This document shows, in pieces, positions 16,073 to 25,426 of a stretch of DNA of 64,000 nt. Under the pieces are notes generated by a model. It searched no databases. It saw only the letters and a program-made list of their open reading frames with translations, and was not told the origin of the DNA. This stretch comes from CAZUYC01 sp964624475 (GTDB lineage: Bacteria; Myxococcota_A; UBA9160; SMWR01): the NCBI GenBank assembly GCA_964624475.1, contig CAZUYC010000013.1, positions 62,001 through 126,000 on the forward strand, written 5' to 3'. The position numbers and the translations under genes are program-made. Within the stretch, counting starts at the first letter, position 1, and every line of letters begins with the position of its first letter.

Positions 16073-16920
16073 GGGACGCCCTCCCACGCCACGTCGCCCG
16101 TCGCGAAGACGGGGCCGTCGCGGCAGACGAGCGCGAAGCCGCCCGAGCGCAGGGGCACGGCGCAGCCGAGGCAGACGCCGAAGCCGCAGGCCATGTGGTT
16201 CTCGAGCGACGCGACGGCGGCGGCGCCGCGCGCGGCGGCGAGCTCGCCGCAGCGGCGCATCATCGGCGTGGGGCCGCAGGCGTAGACGCGGGCCGCCGCG
16301 CCGCGCGCGAGCTCGCCCTCGAGCAGCTCCGTCACCAGCCCGCGCTCCCCGGCGCTCCCATCCTCGGTCGCGATGCGCAGGGGCAGGCCGAGCGCCTCGA
16401 AGTCGCCGCGACCCATGAGGTCGGAGGCGCGCCGCGCACCGAGGAGCACGACGCACTCGCCGTCCCGGGCAGGGGCCTGCCCTCCGCTCGCCTGCGGCTC
16501 GCTGTCGCTTGCCAGTCGCCGCGCCAGCTCGTAGAGCGACGCGATCCCCGTTCCGCCGCCGACGAGCAGTGCCCGCTCGCCGGGCAACGGCAGCGGGAAG
16601 GGCCGGCCCAGCGGCCCGACGAGGCGCACGCGTTCCCCGGCGCGGGCTTCGGCCAGGAGCGCCGTACCCCTGCCCGTGCGCTTGTAGAGGATCTCGACCA
16701 GCTCGCCCGCGGCGCGGTAGACGGCCATCGGCCGGGGCAGGAGCGGGTCGCTGCGCGGGGCGGCGCCGACCGCGCCCGGCGAGAGCATCACGAAGTGTCC
16801 CGGCAGGAACCCCGGCCACTCCGGGACGCGAAGCCGCAGGCGATGGTGGGCCCCGCCCTCGTTGGCATTGGCCGCTACCTCGGCGAGCGTCCGGAGCGGC
16901 GCGGGGGCGGGGACGGACAC
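16069..16920 (-). CDS. pyrK: Dihydroorotate dehydrogenase electron transfer subunit
   Basis: FAD/[2Fe-2S] subunit that passes electrons from PyrD to NAD. From GTG 16920 there are 283 residues: an FAD-binding beta-barrel (GHFVMLSPGA, RPMAVYR), the NAD-binding region with LVGGGTGIASLYELARRL, and a C-terminal iron-sulphur loop, MACGFGVCLGCAVPLRSG with a fourth Cys in ALVCRDGP. Residues ~138-147 (SDSEPQASGG) are encoded by a fragment of the dispersed palindromic element, an insertion into the surface-loop region after the NAD helix. A TATGCT hexamer 6 nt before the GTG and no binding site suggest a leaderless mRNA. First gene of pyrK-pyrD. Confidence 0.93.
   Translation of the reverse strand: MSVPAPAPLRTLAEVAANANEGGAHHRLRLRVPEWPGFLPGHFVMLSPGAVGAAPRSDPLLPRPMAVYRAAGELVEILYKRTGRGTALLAEARAGERVRLVGPLGRPFPLPLPGERALLVGGGTGIASLYELARRLASDSEPQASGGQAPARDGECVVLLGARRASDLMGRGDFEALGLPLRIATEDGSAGERGLVTELLEGELARGAAARVYACGPTPMMRRCGELAAARGAAAVASLENHMACGFGVCLGCAVPLRSGGFALVCRDGPVFATGDVAWEGVP
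16482..16503 (+). repeat. Arm fragment of the palindromic element inside pyrK
   Basis: These 22 bp are identical to the start of the element left arm (CTCCGCTCGCC followed by TGCGGCTCGCT), and they lie within pyrK without breaking its frame. On the coding strand they give Ser-Glu-Pro-Gln-Ala-Ser-Gly-like residues. Short, but the same string recurs at every element copy. Confidence 0.75.
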
Positions 16921-16932
16921 GGGCCGAGCATA
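16921..16932 (-). promoter_or_regulatory. TATGCT -10-like hexamer directly before pyrK
   Basis: On the minus strand TATGCT (16932-16927) is followed by CGGCCC and then the pyrK GTG. A normal transcription start 6-7 nt after the hexamer would fall on the start codon. No ribosome binding site fits in between. The 155 bp to the divergent TPR gene contain no other obvious signal. Confidence 0.4.
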
Positions 16933-17075
16933 GCCCGAGGGGCGCGGCTTTTCGGGTAAGCCACTGTTCCTCCAACAGAAATCGAGATGGCCGAGCCTCC
17001 GAATCGAGTCAAGGCGGCCGCTCGGTCGGACGATGGAAAACCCGCGCCACTCCCCCACTTGGAGGCCCCGGATAC

Positions 17076-20000
17076 GTGTCGGCGGCACTCGCCAGCGAGC
17101 TCGAGCGGTTCCGGGGGCGACCCGACGACGCCAAGGCCTTCGAGGCGATGGAGGAGCAGCTCTTCGTCGCGGGGCAGTGGCGCCTGCTGGTCGAGCTCTA
17201 CGAGGCGCGCCTCGGGGCGTCCTCCGTGCTGGCCTCGCCGCGGGAGCGCGCCCGCGTCTTCGTCCGCCTCGGCCGCGTCTTCGGCGAGCACCTCGCCGAC
17301 CCGGCGCGCGCCGAGTCCTGCTTCCGCTCCGCGCTCGCCGCCGAGGCGCGACATCGGCCGGCGCTCGCGGGCCTGCGCGGGCTGCACAGCGCGCGCGAGC
17401 GCTTCGACGTCGCGCTGCAGATCGCCGAGCTCGAGCTCTCGCTCGAGATGCCCGCGGAGGAGCGGGCCGCGCTCCTGTGCGACGTCGGCAACATCTGGCT
17501 CCACCGCCTCGGCGACAGGGACCTCGCGCTGCGCCACTTCCGCGAGGTGCTCGAGGCGCACCCCCAGCACGGGGGAGCCCTCGCCGGCAGCGCGCGCGCG
17601 CTCGAGGCGCTCGGCAGCGCGGCCGAGGCGGCCGCGACCTGGGAGCGCGCGGCGGCCGTCCTGCGCGGGCCGGCGCGGGCCGAGGCCATGGCGGCGCAGG
17701 CTCGCCTGCTCGCGAAGAGCCTCGGCGAGCCGCAGCGCGCGACCGAGCTCTGCCGGCGGGCGCTCACCGAAGACCCGCGCCGGGCCGACGCACTCGAGCT
17801 GCTGGCCTCGCTCGTGGCGGCGGCCGGCCAGTGGCCGCTCCTGGCCGACCTGCTCGAGCGGCGCTTCGAGATCGAGTCCGATCCGGCGCTGCGCGCCGCG
17901 ATCGCGCTCCAGGCGGGCCGCCTCCAGCTCGAGCGGCTGGCGAGCCCGGCGGCGGCACGCCGCTGGCTCGCGCGCGCCGAGGCGTCCCTGCCCGGGAGCG
18001 CCGCGGTGCAGGCCGCCTTCGCGGACCTCGAGCGCGCGGGCGGAGACGAGCCGGCGCTGGTCGAGCGCCTGACCCGCTTCGTCGCCCTCGCCGACCCGCC
18101 CCCCGCCTCGGCCCTGGTCGAGCTCGCGGCGCTCCTCGTCGACCGCGAGCGGCACGACGCCGCCGTCTCGCACCTGCAGCGCGCGCTCGAGATCGCGCCC
18201 GAGGACGCCCTCGTGGTGGACGCCCTCGCGGAGGCGCTCGCACAGCTCGGCCGCCACGTCGAGCTCGCCGATTGCCTGGAGCGGCGCGCCACCCTCGTCG
18301 GCTCGGACCCGGGTCTGCGCGCCGGCATCCTCGTCGAGCTCGGCGCGCTCTACGAGGAGCGCCTCGACGACCTCGAGGCAGCGCGTCTCGCCTACGAGCG
18401 CGCGTTCGACGCCGACCCGACCACCCCCGGCCTCGTCGCGCGGATCGTGCGCCAGTGGGGCAAAGCCGAGGCGTGGCCGGCGCTCCGCCAGATCCTCGAG
18501 CGTGCCGCGCGCGAGGGGCCGCCCGATGAGCGAGCCGCGCACTGGTGCTCGCTCGGCGAGCTCCTCGTCGAGCACTTCGACGCGGCGCGCGCCGCCGCCG
18601 AGGCCTTCGAGTCGGCGCTCGCGCTCGATTCGACCGCGACGCGCGCGCATCGCGGTCGGCAGGCGCTCGCCGCGGCGCGCGGCGACGTGGAGGGCGTGCT
18701 CGCGGCCTACGAGCGCGAGGCCGAGCTCGCGATGGACCGCGGGCGACTCGGCTTCCTGGTGCAGGAGATCGTCCGCCGGCTCGAGGCACGCGGACGCCTC
18801 GAGGAGGCGCCGCGCTGGGCCCTGCGGTGGGCGGAGGCCTGCCCCGAGGAGGTGGCGGCGCTCGAGCTCGCCGCCGAGATCGCGCACAAGCTCGGGAGCG
18901 CGCAGGACGAGCTGCGAGCGCTCGAGCGCCTCGACCCGCATCTCGGCGGCGCCGCGCGCGCCGCCTTGCGCCGTCGGATGGCCGAGGTCCATGCCGCCTC
19001 CGGGCGCCCCGCCGAAGCGGTCGAGGCCTGCCGCGGAGCGCTCGCGGCGGACGCCGGCGACCTCGCGGCCCACGCGCTCCTGGTCCGCGAGCTCGAGGGG
19101 GCAGGGAGGCTCGAGGAGGCCGCGGCCGCGCGCCGGGCGCAGATCCCGCTGCTCGCAGACGCGGAGCGCGCCGCCGCGCTCGACGCGCTGGCACGGCTCC
19201 AGGCGGAGCGGCTCGGAGACCTCGCCGGTGCGATCGCGAGCCTCGTGCGACTCGCGGAGGAGCCCGGCGCTCCTCCCGACGTCGAGGCGCGGCTCGAAGA
19301 GCTCCTCGAGCGGAGCCACCGCTTCGAGGAGCTGGCCGAGCGCCTCGCGCGCAGGGCCGCGGCGCTCGCGCCCGGCGACCGCGGGTGGGCAGCCCTCGTG
19401 CTGCGGCGCGCGGCGCTCCTGGTCGAGCCCCTCGGTGGCTTCGAGGCCGCGGTCGACCTCTACCGCGAGGTCCAGATTCGGGACCCCGACAGCTCGGAGG
19501 CCCGGCTCGGCCTCGAGCGCGCGCTGCGCGCGTCGGGCGACCTGCCGCGCCTCGCCGCCTTCCTGGCCGAGCAGGCGCAGACGCACCCCGATCGCGCGAC
19601 GCGCGAGCGGGCTGCGCTCGAGCGCGCCGTCCTGCTCGAAGACCTCCTCCACCGCCCCGCCGAGGCGGGGCCGCTGCTCCGCGAGCTCTTCGAGCGGGCC
19701 TGCGAGCCCGCCACGCGGGAGGCGGCGGGCACGCGCCTCGAGCGGCTCCTGGAGCGCGAGCGGGACTGGCCCGCGCTGCGCGCGCAGCTGCTGGCGCGAC
19801 TCGGCGCGGCGCCCGACGCGGAGCGCAGCGCGCTCCACGAGCGGCTCGGTCGCCTGTGCCGCGACCGGCTCTCGGACGCTCCGGCCGCGACCCTGCACTT
19901 CGAAGCGGCCGCGGCGCTCGCGCCGCAGCGCCCCGAGCTCTGGCACAGCCTCGCTCGCCTCTACGAGGAGGCGGACCGTCCGGCCGAGCTCGCCCGGGCG

Positions 20001-23000
20001 CTCGAGGCCGAGCTCGCGACCGGTCCCGCCCCGGAGCGCGAGCGCGCGATCCGCGGCCGCGTGGCGCACCTCGCCGCTGGCGTGCTGGCCGAGCCCGAGC
20101 GCGCGCGCGAGCACTACGAGCGCCTGCTCGAGTTCGACCCGGGCGACGCGGCGGCGAGCGAGTTCCTGGTCGCCCACTTCGAGCGCGAGGACCGCGCGGG
20201 GGAGCTCGTGCGCGTGCTCGAGCGCCGGCTCGACGCGCTCGGACGCCGCTACGACGCCGACGCCGCCTCGCGCACCGCGCTGCGGCTGCGCATCGCGGGC
20301 CTGCGCGCGACGCGCCTTGGCGACTTCGCCGGCGCGATCGCGCTGCTCGAGCCCGCGCTCGCGGAGCTCGGGCCGGTCGCGGCCGTCGCGGAGCCGCTCG
20401 CGGATCTCTACCAGCGCCTGGGGCACGCGGAGGCGCTCGAGGCGCTGTGCCGGGCGGCCGCCGACCGGGCGGCCGAGGGCGCGGAGCGCGCCGGCTGGCT
20501 CGCGCGCCTCGCGGACACGCTGCGCGCGCGCGGCGCCGATCGCGAAGCCGTGGCCGCCTACCGCAGCGTGCTCACCGAGCGCCCGGGCGATCGCGACGCG
20601 AGCGCGGCGCTCCGCGAGCTCCACCGCGGGCTTGGCGAGCCGGAGCCGCTCGCTCGTCTGCTCGAGGCCGAGCTCGCGCAGCGCGCCGGTCCGGCCGAGG
20701 TGCCGGTGCGCATGGAGCTCGCGCGTCTGCTCGCGCTCGCGCTCCAGCGGCCGGCCGACGCGCTGCTGCACCTGCGCCGGGTGCTCCAGATCGAGCCCGG
20801 GCACGCGGAGGCGCTCGAGCGGGCGATCGAGCTCGCGCGCGCGCAGTCGCAGGGCGGGCTGCTGCGCGAGATCGTCGACGAGGCCCTCGCGCGGCCCCAG
20901 CCGGATGCAACGCGCGCGGCGCTGCTCGCGCACCGCGCCCGGCTGCGCGCGGCGGACCCCGGGCGCGGGCGCGACGCCGCTGCCGACCTGCGCGAGTCGC
21001 TCGCCCTCGACCCCTCGCGCGCCGAGCTGCGCCGCGCGCTGCGCGAGGAGCTCGAGCGGATCGGAGACGTTCCCGGCGTACTCGAGTGCCTGCGCGAGGA
21101 GATCGAGACGGCCGCCCCCGGCGCGCGCGTCTCCCTGCTCGACGAGGCGATGCGCATCGCCTGGACCCGGCTCGGGCCCGACGCCGCCCTGCCCTGGCTC
21201 GAGCGGCTGCGCCGCGCGGAGCCGCACTGCGCCGAGACTGCGGCGCGCGTGGCCGAGGTGCACCGCCTCGCCGGGCGAAGCGAGGCGCGGCTGCGGGCGC
21301 TGGAGGACCAGGAGGCTCTCGTGTCCGACCCCGAGGAGCGTCGCGCGCTCTGCCTCGAGCGCGCGCGCGTCCTCGAGCGCGAGCTCGCCTCGCCCGCGCG
21401 CGCGGCGGCGGCGCTCGGCGAGGCGTGCCGCGAGGGGGCTCGCGGCCCGGAGATCCTGGGCGAGCTCGCGCGGCTGCTCGCGGCGCTCGGTCGCGACCGC
21501 GAGCGGGCCGAGGTGACGCTCCTGCGCCTCGCCGGCGCCGAGGGCGAGCTGCGCCTGCGCCTGCTGCGTGAGGCGGCGGAGCTCTTCGCCGGCCCGCTCG
21601 GCGAGCCGGGGCGCGCCGCCGAGCTCTGGACGCAGGCCGTGGAGCTCGTGGCGGAGCCCGGGGCCCGCCGCGCGGAGCTATTGCGCTCGCTCGGCGAAGC
21701 CCTGCGCTCCTGCGCCCCGAGCGAGGTCTGGGCGCGCTGCGCCGAGGCCGAGCTCGAGAGTCTCGAAGCGGGGGAGCCGGTCTTCGCCGAGCGGCGCCAG
21801 GCGCTCCACGCCGATCTCGCGCGGGTCTATCGCCGCATCGGGCGACCGGACGCGGCGCTCCGACACCTGCGCCCGCTCGTCGACGCGCAGCCCGACGGGA
21901 CCGGGCGCTCGCGCGAGCTCGAGTCGGAGCTCCTCCGGCTCCTGCGCGGCGCCGGCGCGTGGCTCGAGCTCGAGCAGCGCTGGACCGCGCACCTCGAGCG
22001 CTGGCCGGATCCGGCAGGCTGGCTCGAGCTCGCGCGCCTTCGCGACGAGCGCCTCCACTCCCCGGCCCGCGCGGCCGAGGCGTATCGCCGCTCGCTCGCG
22101 CTGTCCCCGCGCTCGCTCGCGGCGCTGCGCGGGCTGCGCACGGCGGCGGAACGCATCGGCGACTGGCCGACCGCGGCGGAGGCCCTCGAAGGCGAGACCC
22201 TGGCCTCTGCGGACGCACCGCCGGCGGCGCGCGCAGCCCTCCTGCGCCGGCTCGGCGACGTCGCCTGGCACCGGCTCGGGGCCACGCCGCGTGCGAGCCG
22301 CTGCTACGCGGCCGCCCTCGAGGCCGACCCGCAGGACTTCGCATCGCTGCGAGCGCTGGAGGCGCTGCTCGAGGCGATGGAGGACTGGGCGGGCGCCGCG
22401 CGGCTCTACGAGAGCGAGGTCGAGGTGCTGGGCCCGCGCGAGCCCGAACGCCGGCAGGCGGCGTGGCTGCGTGCGGGCGAGCTCGCGCGCGACCATCTCG
22501 GCGACGAGCCGCGCGCGCGGCGCGCCTACCTCGAGGCGGCAGCCCTCGGCTCCCTCGAGCCCGCGCGCCGCGCCGAGCTCGCGGAGCTCCAGCGCCGCTG
22601 CGGCGACCTCGCGGGCTTCGTGGAGAGCTTCGCCGCCTGGTGCGACGACGCGGCGAGCGACGCCAGTGCCGCCGACCACCGGCGCCTGGCCTCGGCGCTG
22701 GAGGAGCTCGGCCGCCTCGACCAGGCCGTCGCGCGCGCCCTGCGCGCGCTCGAGCAGGAGCCGAGCAGCCTGGCCGGCCTCGACCTCGCGGCGCGCCTGC
22801 ACGAGCGCGCCGGTGACCCCGCACGCGCGATCGCTGCGCTGGAACGGGCGGCCGGCCTCGCCCCCGACGGCGAGGCGGCCGCGCGCCTCGCCCGAGCGGC
22901 GGAGCTCGCAGTCGCCGAGAGCGCCGACCGCGCCGCGGAGCTCCTCCGCGCCGCCGCGGCGCGCGATCCCGAATCCGTCGCGATCCAGGCTCGCCTGGCG

Positions 23001-24920
23001 CGGGCGCTGGCGCAGCGCGAGGAGTGGGACGACGCGGAGGCCGCGGCGCGGCGCGCGCTCGAGCTCGCCGCGGCGGCACGGGATCTGCCTGCGGCGGAGC
23101 GCCTGGAGCTCGCCCTCCTCGGCGGACGCTGCGCGCGTTCGCGCGGGCGGCTCGAGGCGGCGGCGCGCTTCTACGCCGAAGCGCGTCGTCACCTGCCGGA
23201 CGACCCCGAAGCCCTCGCCGGGAGCGGCGAGGTCCTGGCCGAGCTCGACGACCACTCCGGCGCGCGCGAGGCGCTCGAGCGGCGTCTCGGGGCGGGCGAC
23301 GCCTACCCGAAGCGCGCCGCGCATCTCGCGATCCTCGCGCGCTGCCTCGAGGCGTCGGGCGACCTCGCGGGCTCGCTCGCGCGCTGCGAGGAGTCGCTCG
23401 CCCTCGACCCCGCGCACGACGATGCGCACGCGCGCTGCGTGCGCCTGCACGAGCGGGAGGAGCGCATCGACGCGGGCGTGGCGGCGCTCGAGCGCTGGGC
23501 GGCCACCGCTCCGGACGCGGAGCGCAGGGCCGAGCGATGGCTCCGCGCCGCCGAGTGGGAGATGCGCGTCCCGGGGCACGAGGAGGCGGCGGAGCGCCAC
23601 TTCCGCGCGGTGCTCGAGGCGCACCCGGACTCGGCGCGAGCGTGGCAGGGACTGGCGTGGCTGCTCTGGCATCGCGGCGACGTGGACGGCGCGCTGCGCG
23701 TCGCGAGCGAGGCCCTCGCCCACGGCGCGGACGACGCCGCCCGCGGACCCCTCGCCCTCGTGCGCGGCCGGGCGCTCGAGCGCCAGGGCGCGCACGCCGA
23801 CGCCGCCGAGGCCTATGCCCTCGCCGTGGCCGCCGATCCGCGCTGCCTCGAGGCCGCGCTCGCGCGGGCGCGCCTGCTGCGCGCGATGGGCGCCTGGCGC
23901 AGCGCAGCGGAAGCGCTGCGCCGCTTCGTCGAGCTCCATCCGGGCGACGACCCGCGCGGCGTCGCCGAGGCGCTGCAGCAGCAAGGGCGCCTCCTCGCCG
24001 GCCCCCTCGAGGATCTCGAAGGGGCCGTCGCGGCCTACGAGCGCGCGATCCGCCTCGACCCCGAGCGGACGGAGCTGCGAGCGGTGCTGGCGAGCCTGCT
24101 CTCGCACCGCCCGGAGCGCTGGCGCGAGGCCCTCGACCACCTGCGCGCCGTGCTCGACCGCGATCCGACGCACGCGGCGGCGCTGCGCGCCGCGCTGCGC
24201 GTCGCCGCGAGCCGCCCCCGCCCGCGCGGCGCGGACGACGGCCTCGCGATCCTGCGCGCGCTCGGCATCGCCTCCGCGTCGGAGCTCGCGGCCGCGCCCG
24301 CGGCGCTCTCCGGCCCCATCGCCGGGGGTGGCGCCGGGCTCGACGATCCGCTGCACGAGCAGCTGCGCCTCGTGGCCGAGCACGCGGCCCGCGAGATCGG
24401 CGACGCCCTCGGCCCCTCGGGCCCTGCGTCCGCGCCCTGCGCCGATCCGCTGGCGGCATTCCGCGCGGCGGCGTTCGCCGCCGAGGGCCGCCTCTGCGCC
24501 CCCGCCCTGCTCGCGCTCCCGACCCGCGAGCTGCGCGAGGTGCTGCTCCTGGTCGCGACCCTCGCGCTCGACGTCGGGGACCTTCGCGTGTCCGGCCGGC
24601 ACGTGAACGCGCTCACCAACGCGCTCGGCCGCCGCACGCGCCGGGGCCTGCGCCGGCTCCTCGAAGGCGCCTCGCTCGATGCGCTCGCCGCGGTCGACTT
24701 TGCCGCCTGGCGGAGCGAGCTGCGCGCGCTCGCCGCCGCCGTCGCGCTCGGCGAGAGCGGCGCAGGCCTCCGCACGGCGCTCGTCGCCCTGGCGGTGGAG
24801 ACGAGCGAGGGCGCCGCGCAGCTGCCCGCCAGCGCCGACCTCTCGGCCCAGGTCGCGGGCTCGCCCGAGGCCCGGAGCCTCTTGCGCCGCGCGATCCGCT
24901 CCTGGCTCGCGAGGCTCTGA
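17076..24920 (+). CDS. Giant tetratricopeptide-repeat protein (2,614 residues)
   Basis: GTG at 17076, ten nt after GGAGG, opens a frame of about 2,614 residues. Apart from its ends the protein is made of TPR-like helical hairpins in ~34-38-residue periods, with recurring patterns such as ALEIAPEDALVVDALAEALA, YRRSLALSPRSLAALRGLR and AYERAIRLDPERTELRAVLA. No signal peptide, membrane segment or catalytic motif is visible, so it looks like a cytoplasmic scaffold for protein contacts. The last ~200 residues differ: a basic stretch (ALGRRTRRGLRRLLEG) followed by VDFAAWRSELRALAAAVALG, possibly a separate helical domain. Composition is extreme in Ala, Glu, Arg and Leu, so antisense frames stay open. 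Four nt later a PilZ-like gene begins, probably co-transcribed. Very long TPR proteins occur in Myxococcota; partner and function are unknown. Confidence 0.9.
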   Translation: MSAALASELERFRGRPDDAKAFEAMEEQLFVAGQWRLLVELYEARLGASSVLASPRERARVFVRLGRVFGEHLADPARAESCFRSALAAEARHRPALAGLRGLHSARERFDVALQIAELELSLEMPAEERAALLCDVGNIWLHRLGDRDLALRHFREVLEAHPQHGGALAGSARALEALGSAAEAAATWERAAAVLRGPARAEAMAAQARLLAKSLGEPQRATELCRRALTEDPRRADALELLASLVAAAGQWPLLADLLERRFEIESDPALRAAIALQAGRLQLERLASPAAARRWLARAEASLPGSAAVQAAFADLERAGGDEPALVERLTRFVALADPPPASALVELAALLVDRERHDAAVSHLQRALEIAPEDALVVDALAEALAQLGRHVELADCLERRATLVGSDPGLRAGILVELGALYEERLDDLEAARLAYERAFDADPTTPGLVARIVRQWGKAEAWPALRQILERAAREGPPDERAAHWCSLGELLVEHFDAARAAAEAFESALALDSTATRAHRGRQALAAARGDVEGVLAAYEREAELAMDRGRLGFLVQEIVRRLEARGRLEEAPRWALRWAEACPEEVAALELAAEIAHKLGSAQDELRALERLDPHLGGAARAALRRRMAEVHAASGRPAEAVEACRGALAADAGDLAAHALLVRELEGAGRLEEAAAARRAQIPLLADAERAAALDALARLQAERLGDLAGAIASLVRLAEEPGAPPDVEARLEELLERSHRFEELAERLARRAAALAPGDRGWAALVLRRAALLVEPLGGFEAAVDLYREVQIRDPDSSEARLGLERALRASGDLPRLAAFLAEQAQTHPDRATRERAALERAVLLEDLLHRPAEAGPLLRELFERACEPATREAAGTRLERLLERERDWPALRAQLLARLGAAPDAERSALHERLGRLCRDRLSDAPAATLHFEAAAALAPQRPELWHSLARLYEEADRPAELARALEAELATGPAPERERAIRGRVAHLAAGVLAEPERAREHYERLLEFDPGDAAASEFLVAHFEREDRAGELVRVLERRLDALGRRYDADAASRTALRLRIAGLRATRLGDFAGAIALLEPALAELGPVAAVAEPLADLYQRLGHAEALEALCRAAADRAAEGAERAGWLARLADTLRARGADREAVAAYRSVLTERPGDRDASAALRELHRGLGEPEPLARLLEAELAQRAGPAEVPVRMELARLLALALQRPADALLHLRRVLQIEPGHAEALERAIELARAQSQGGLLREIVDEALARPQPDATRAALLAHRARLRAADPGRGRDAAADLRESLALDPSRAELRRALREELERIGDVPGVLECLREEIETAAPGARVSLLDEAMRIAWTRLGPDAALPWLERLRRAEPHCAETAARVAEVHRLAGRSEARLRALEDQEALVSDPEERRALCLERARVLERELASPARAAAALGEACREGARGPEILGELARLLAALGRDRERAEVTLLRLAGAEGELRLRLLREAAELFAGPLGEPGRAAELWTQAVELVAEPGARRAELLRSLGEALRSCAPSEVWARCAEAELESLEAGEPVFAERRQALHADLARVYRRIGRPDAALRHLRPLVDAQPDGTGRSRELESELLRLLRGAGAWLELEQRWTAHLERWPDPAGWLELARLRDERLHSPARAAEAYRRSLALSPRSLAALRGLRTAAERIGDWPTAAEALEGETLASADAPPAARAALLRRLGDVAWHRLGATPRASRCYAAALEADPQDFASLRALEALLEAMEDWAGAARLYESEVEVLGPREPERRQAAWLRAGELARDHLGDEPRARRAYLEAAALGSLEPARRAELAELQRRCGDLAGFVESFAAWCDDAASDASAADHRRLASALEELGRLDQAVARALRALEQEPSSLAGLDLAARLHERAGDPARAIAALERAAGLAPDGEAAARLARAAELAVAESADRAAELLRAAAARDPESVAIQARLARALAQREEWDDAEAAARRALELAAAARDLPAAERLELALLGGRCARSRGRLEAAARFYAEARRHLPDDPEALAGSGEVLAELDDHSGAREALERRLGAGDAYPKRAAHLAILARCLEASGDLAGSLARCEESLALDPAHDDAHARCVRLHEREERIDAGVAALERWAATAPDAERRAERWLRAAEWEMRVPGHEEAAERHFRAVLEAHPDSARAWQGLAWLLWHRGDVDGALRVASEALAHGADDAARGPLALVRGRALERQGAHADAAEAYALAVAADPRCLEAALARARLLRAMGAWRSAAEALRRFVELHPGDDPRGVAEALQQQGRLLAGPLEDLEGAVAAYERAIRLDPERTELRAVLASLLSHRPERWREALDHLRAVLDRDPTHAAALRAALRVAASRPRPRGADDGLAILRALGIASASELAAAPAALSGPIAGGGAGLDDPLHEQLRLVAEHAAREIGDALGPSGPASAPCADPLAAFRAAAFAAEGRLCAPALLALPTRELREVLLLVATLALDVGDLRVSGRHVNALTNALGRRTRRGLRRLLEGASLDALAAVDFAAWRSELRALAAAVALGESGAGLRTALVALAVETSEGAAQLPASADLSAQVAGSPEARSLLRRAIRSWLARL

Positions 24921-24924
24921 GCGG

Positions 24925-25293
24925 TTGCCGCGCAGGAGCGAGCTCGCGACTCGGCGCTGGCGCCGGTGCACCGCGAGCCTCGACGTCGTCTACACGGCGA
25001 TCGATGGCGCCGGCGTCGCCCGCGCGACGACGCTCGGCGCCGGCGGTCTCTTCGTGCGCACCGACGCCGCACCGCCCGAGGGCTCGGCGCTTCGCGTCCG
25101 CTTCCGGCTGCCCGGGGCCCCGTCGCTCCACGAGATGGAGGCCCGCGTCGCCTGGGTGCTCCCCCCGAGCGAGGCCGGCCCGCACGCGCCCGGCATGGGT
25201 GTCGCCTTCACGGATCCGAGGCAGATCGCCGCCCTCGCGAGCGCGCTCGAGGCGCTCGACCGCGACGCGCCGGCAGAGCGCCGGCCGGACTAG
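24925..25293 (+). CDS. PilZ-like (TIGR02266-type) domain protein
   Basis: With a TTG start at 24925, 4 nt after the TPR gene stop, the product has 122 residues. It reads CTASLDVVYTAIDG, TTLGAGGLFVRTDAAPPEGS, LRVRFRLPG, MEARVAWVLPP and PGMGVAFTDPRQIAAL. This is the pattern of the PilZ-related TIGR02266 domain known from Myxococcus paralogues: a beta-barrel with a LGAGGLFV turn and a closing GMGVAF strand. PilZ domains often bind cyclic di-GMP through RxxxR and D/NxSxxG motifs; here RRWRR is present near the N-terminus but the second motif is TLGAGG, so binding is uncertain. Probably works with the TPR protein upstream. The TTG start has only GAGG about 11 nt upstream, so the N-terminus is less sure. 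Confidence 0.78.
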   Translation: MPRRSELATRRWRRCTASLDVVYTAIDGAGVARATTLGAGGLFVRTDAAPPEGSALRVRFRLPGAPSLHEMEARVAWVLPPSEAGPHAPGMGVAFTDPRQIAALASALEALDRDAPAERRPD

Positions 25294-25348
25294 CCAGACC
25301 CCGATGCGCGGCCGCGACCCTCGCGCTGCGCCCCTAGCCCAACCCCTG

Positions 25349-25426
25349 GCCCGCATTTCTCACCAGGGCGTGACTTTGGCGACGCATCTGCCCGCCTCGC
25401 TACGCGCCCTGGTGAGAAACGCGGGC
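25349..25426. repeat. Long inverted repeat overlapping the end of lpxC
   Basis: GCCCGCATTTCTCACCAGGG (arm 25349-25370) is mirrored by 25405-25426 (CGCCCTGGTGAGAAACGCGG) with one mismatch in 22 bp and a 34-nt loop. It lies between the convergent PilZ-like gene and lpxC; the lpxC stop codon at 25400 is in the loop, and the right arm encodes the last LpxC residues (RVSHQGA). It could act as a two-way terminator by sheer stem strength, though no T-run follows. The arms do not match the palindromic element family. Confidence 0.7.

Noticed and set aside
16987..18072. ATG-started frame at the head of the TPR gene
   Set aside because: Different frame from the TPR protein, Ser/Arg-rich without helical periodicity; the GTG at 17076 has a good binding site.
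16875..24971. Antisense frames of over 1,000 codons across the giant TPR gene
   Set aside because: Mirror of a repetitive Ala/Glu/Arg/Leu code; the plus-strand frame alone shows TPR periodicity and a ribosome binding site.
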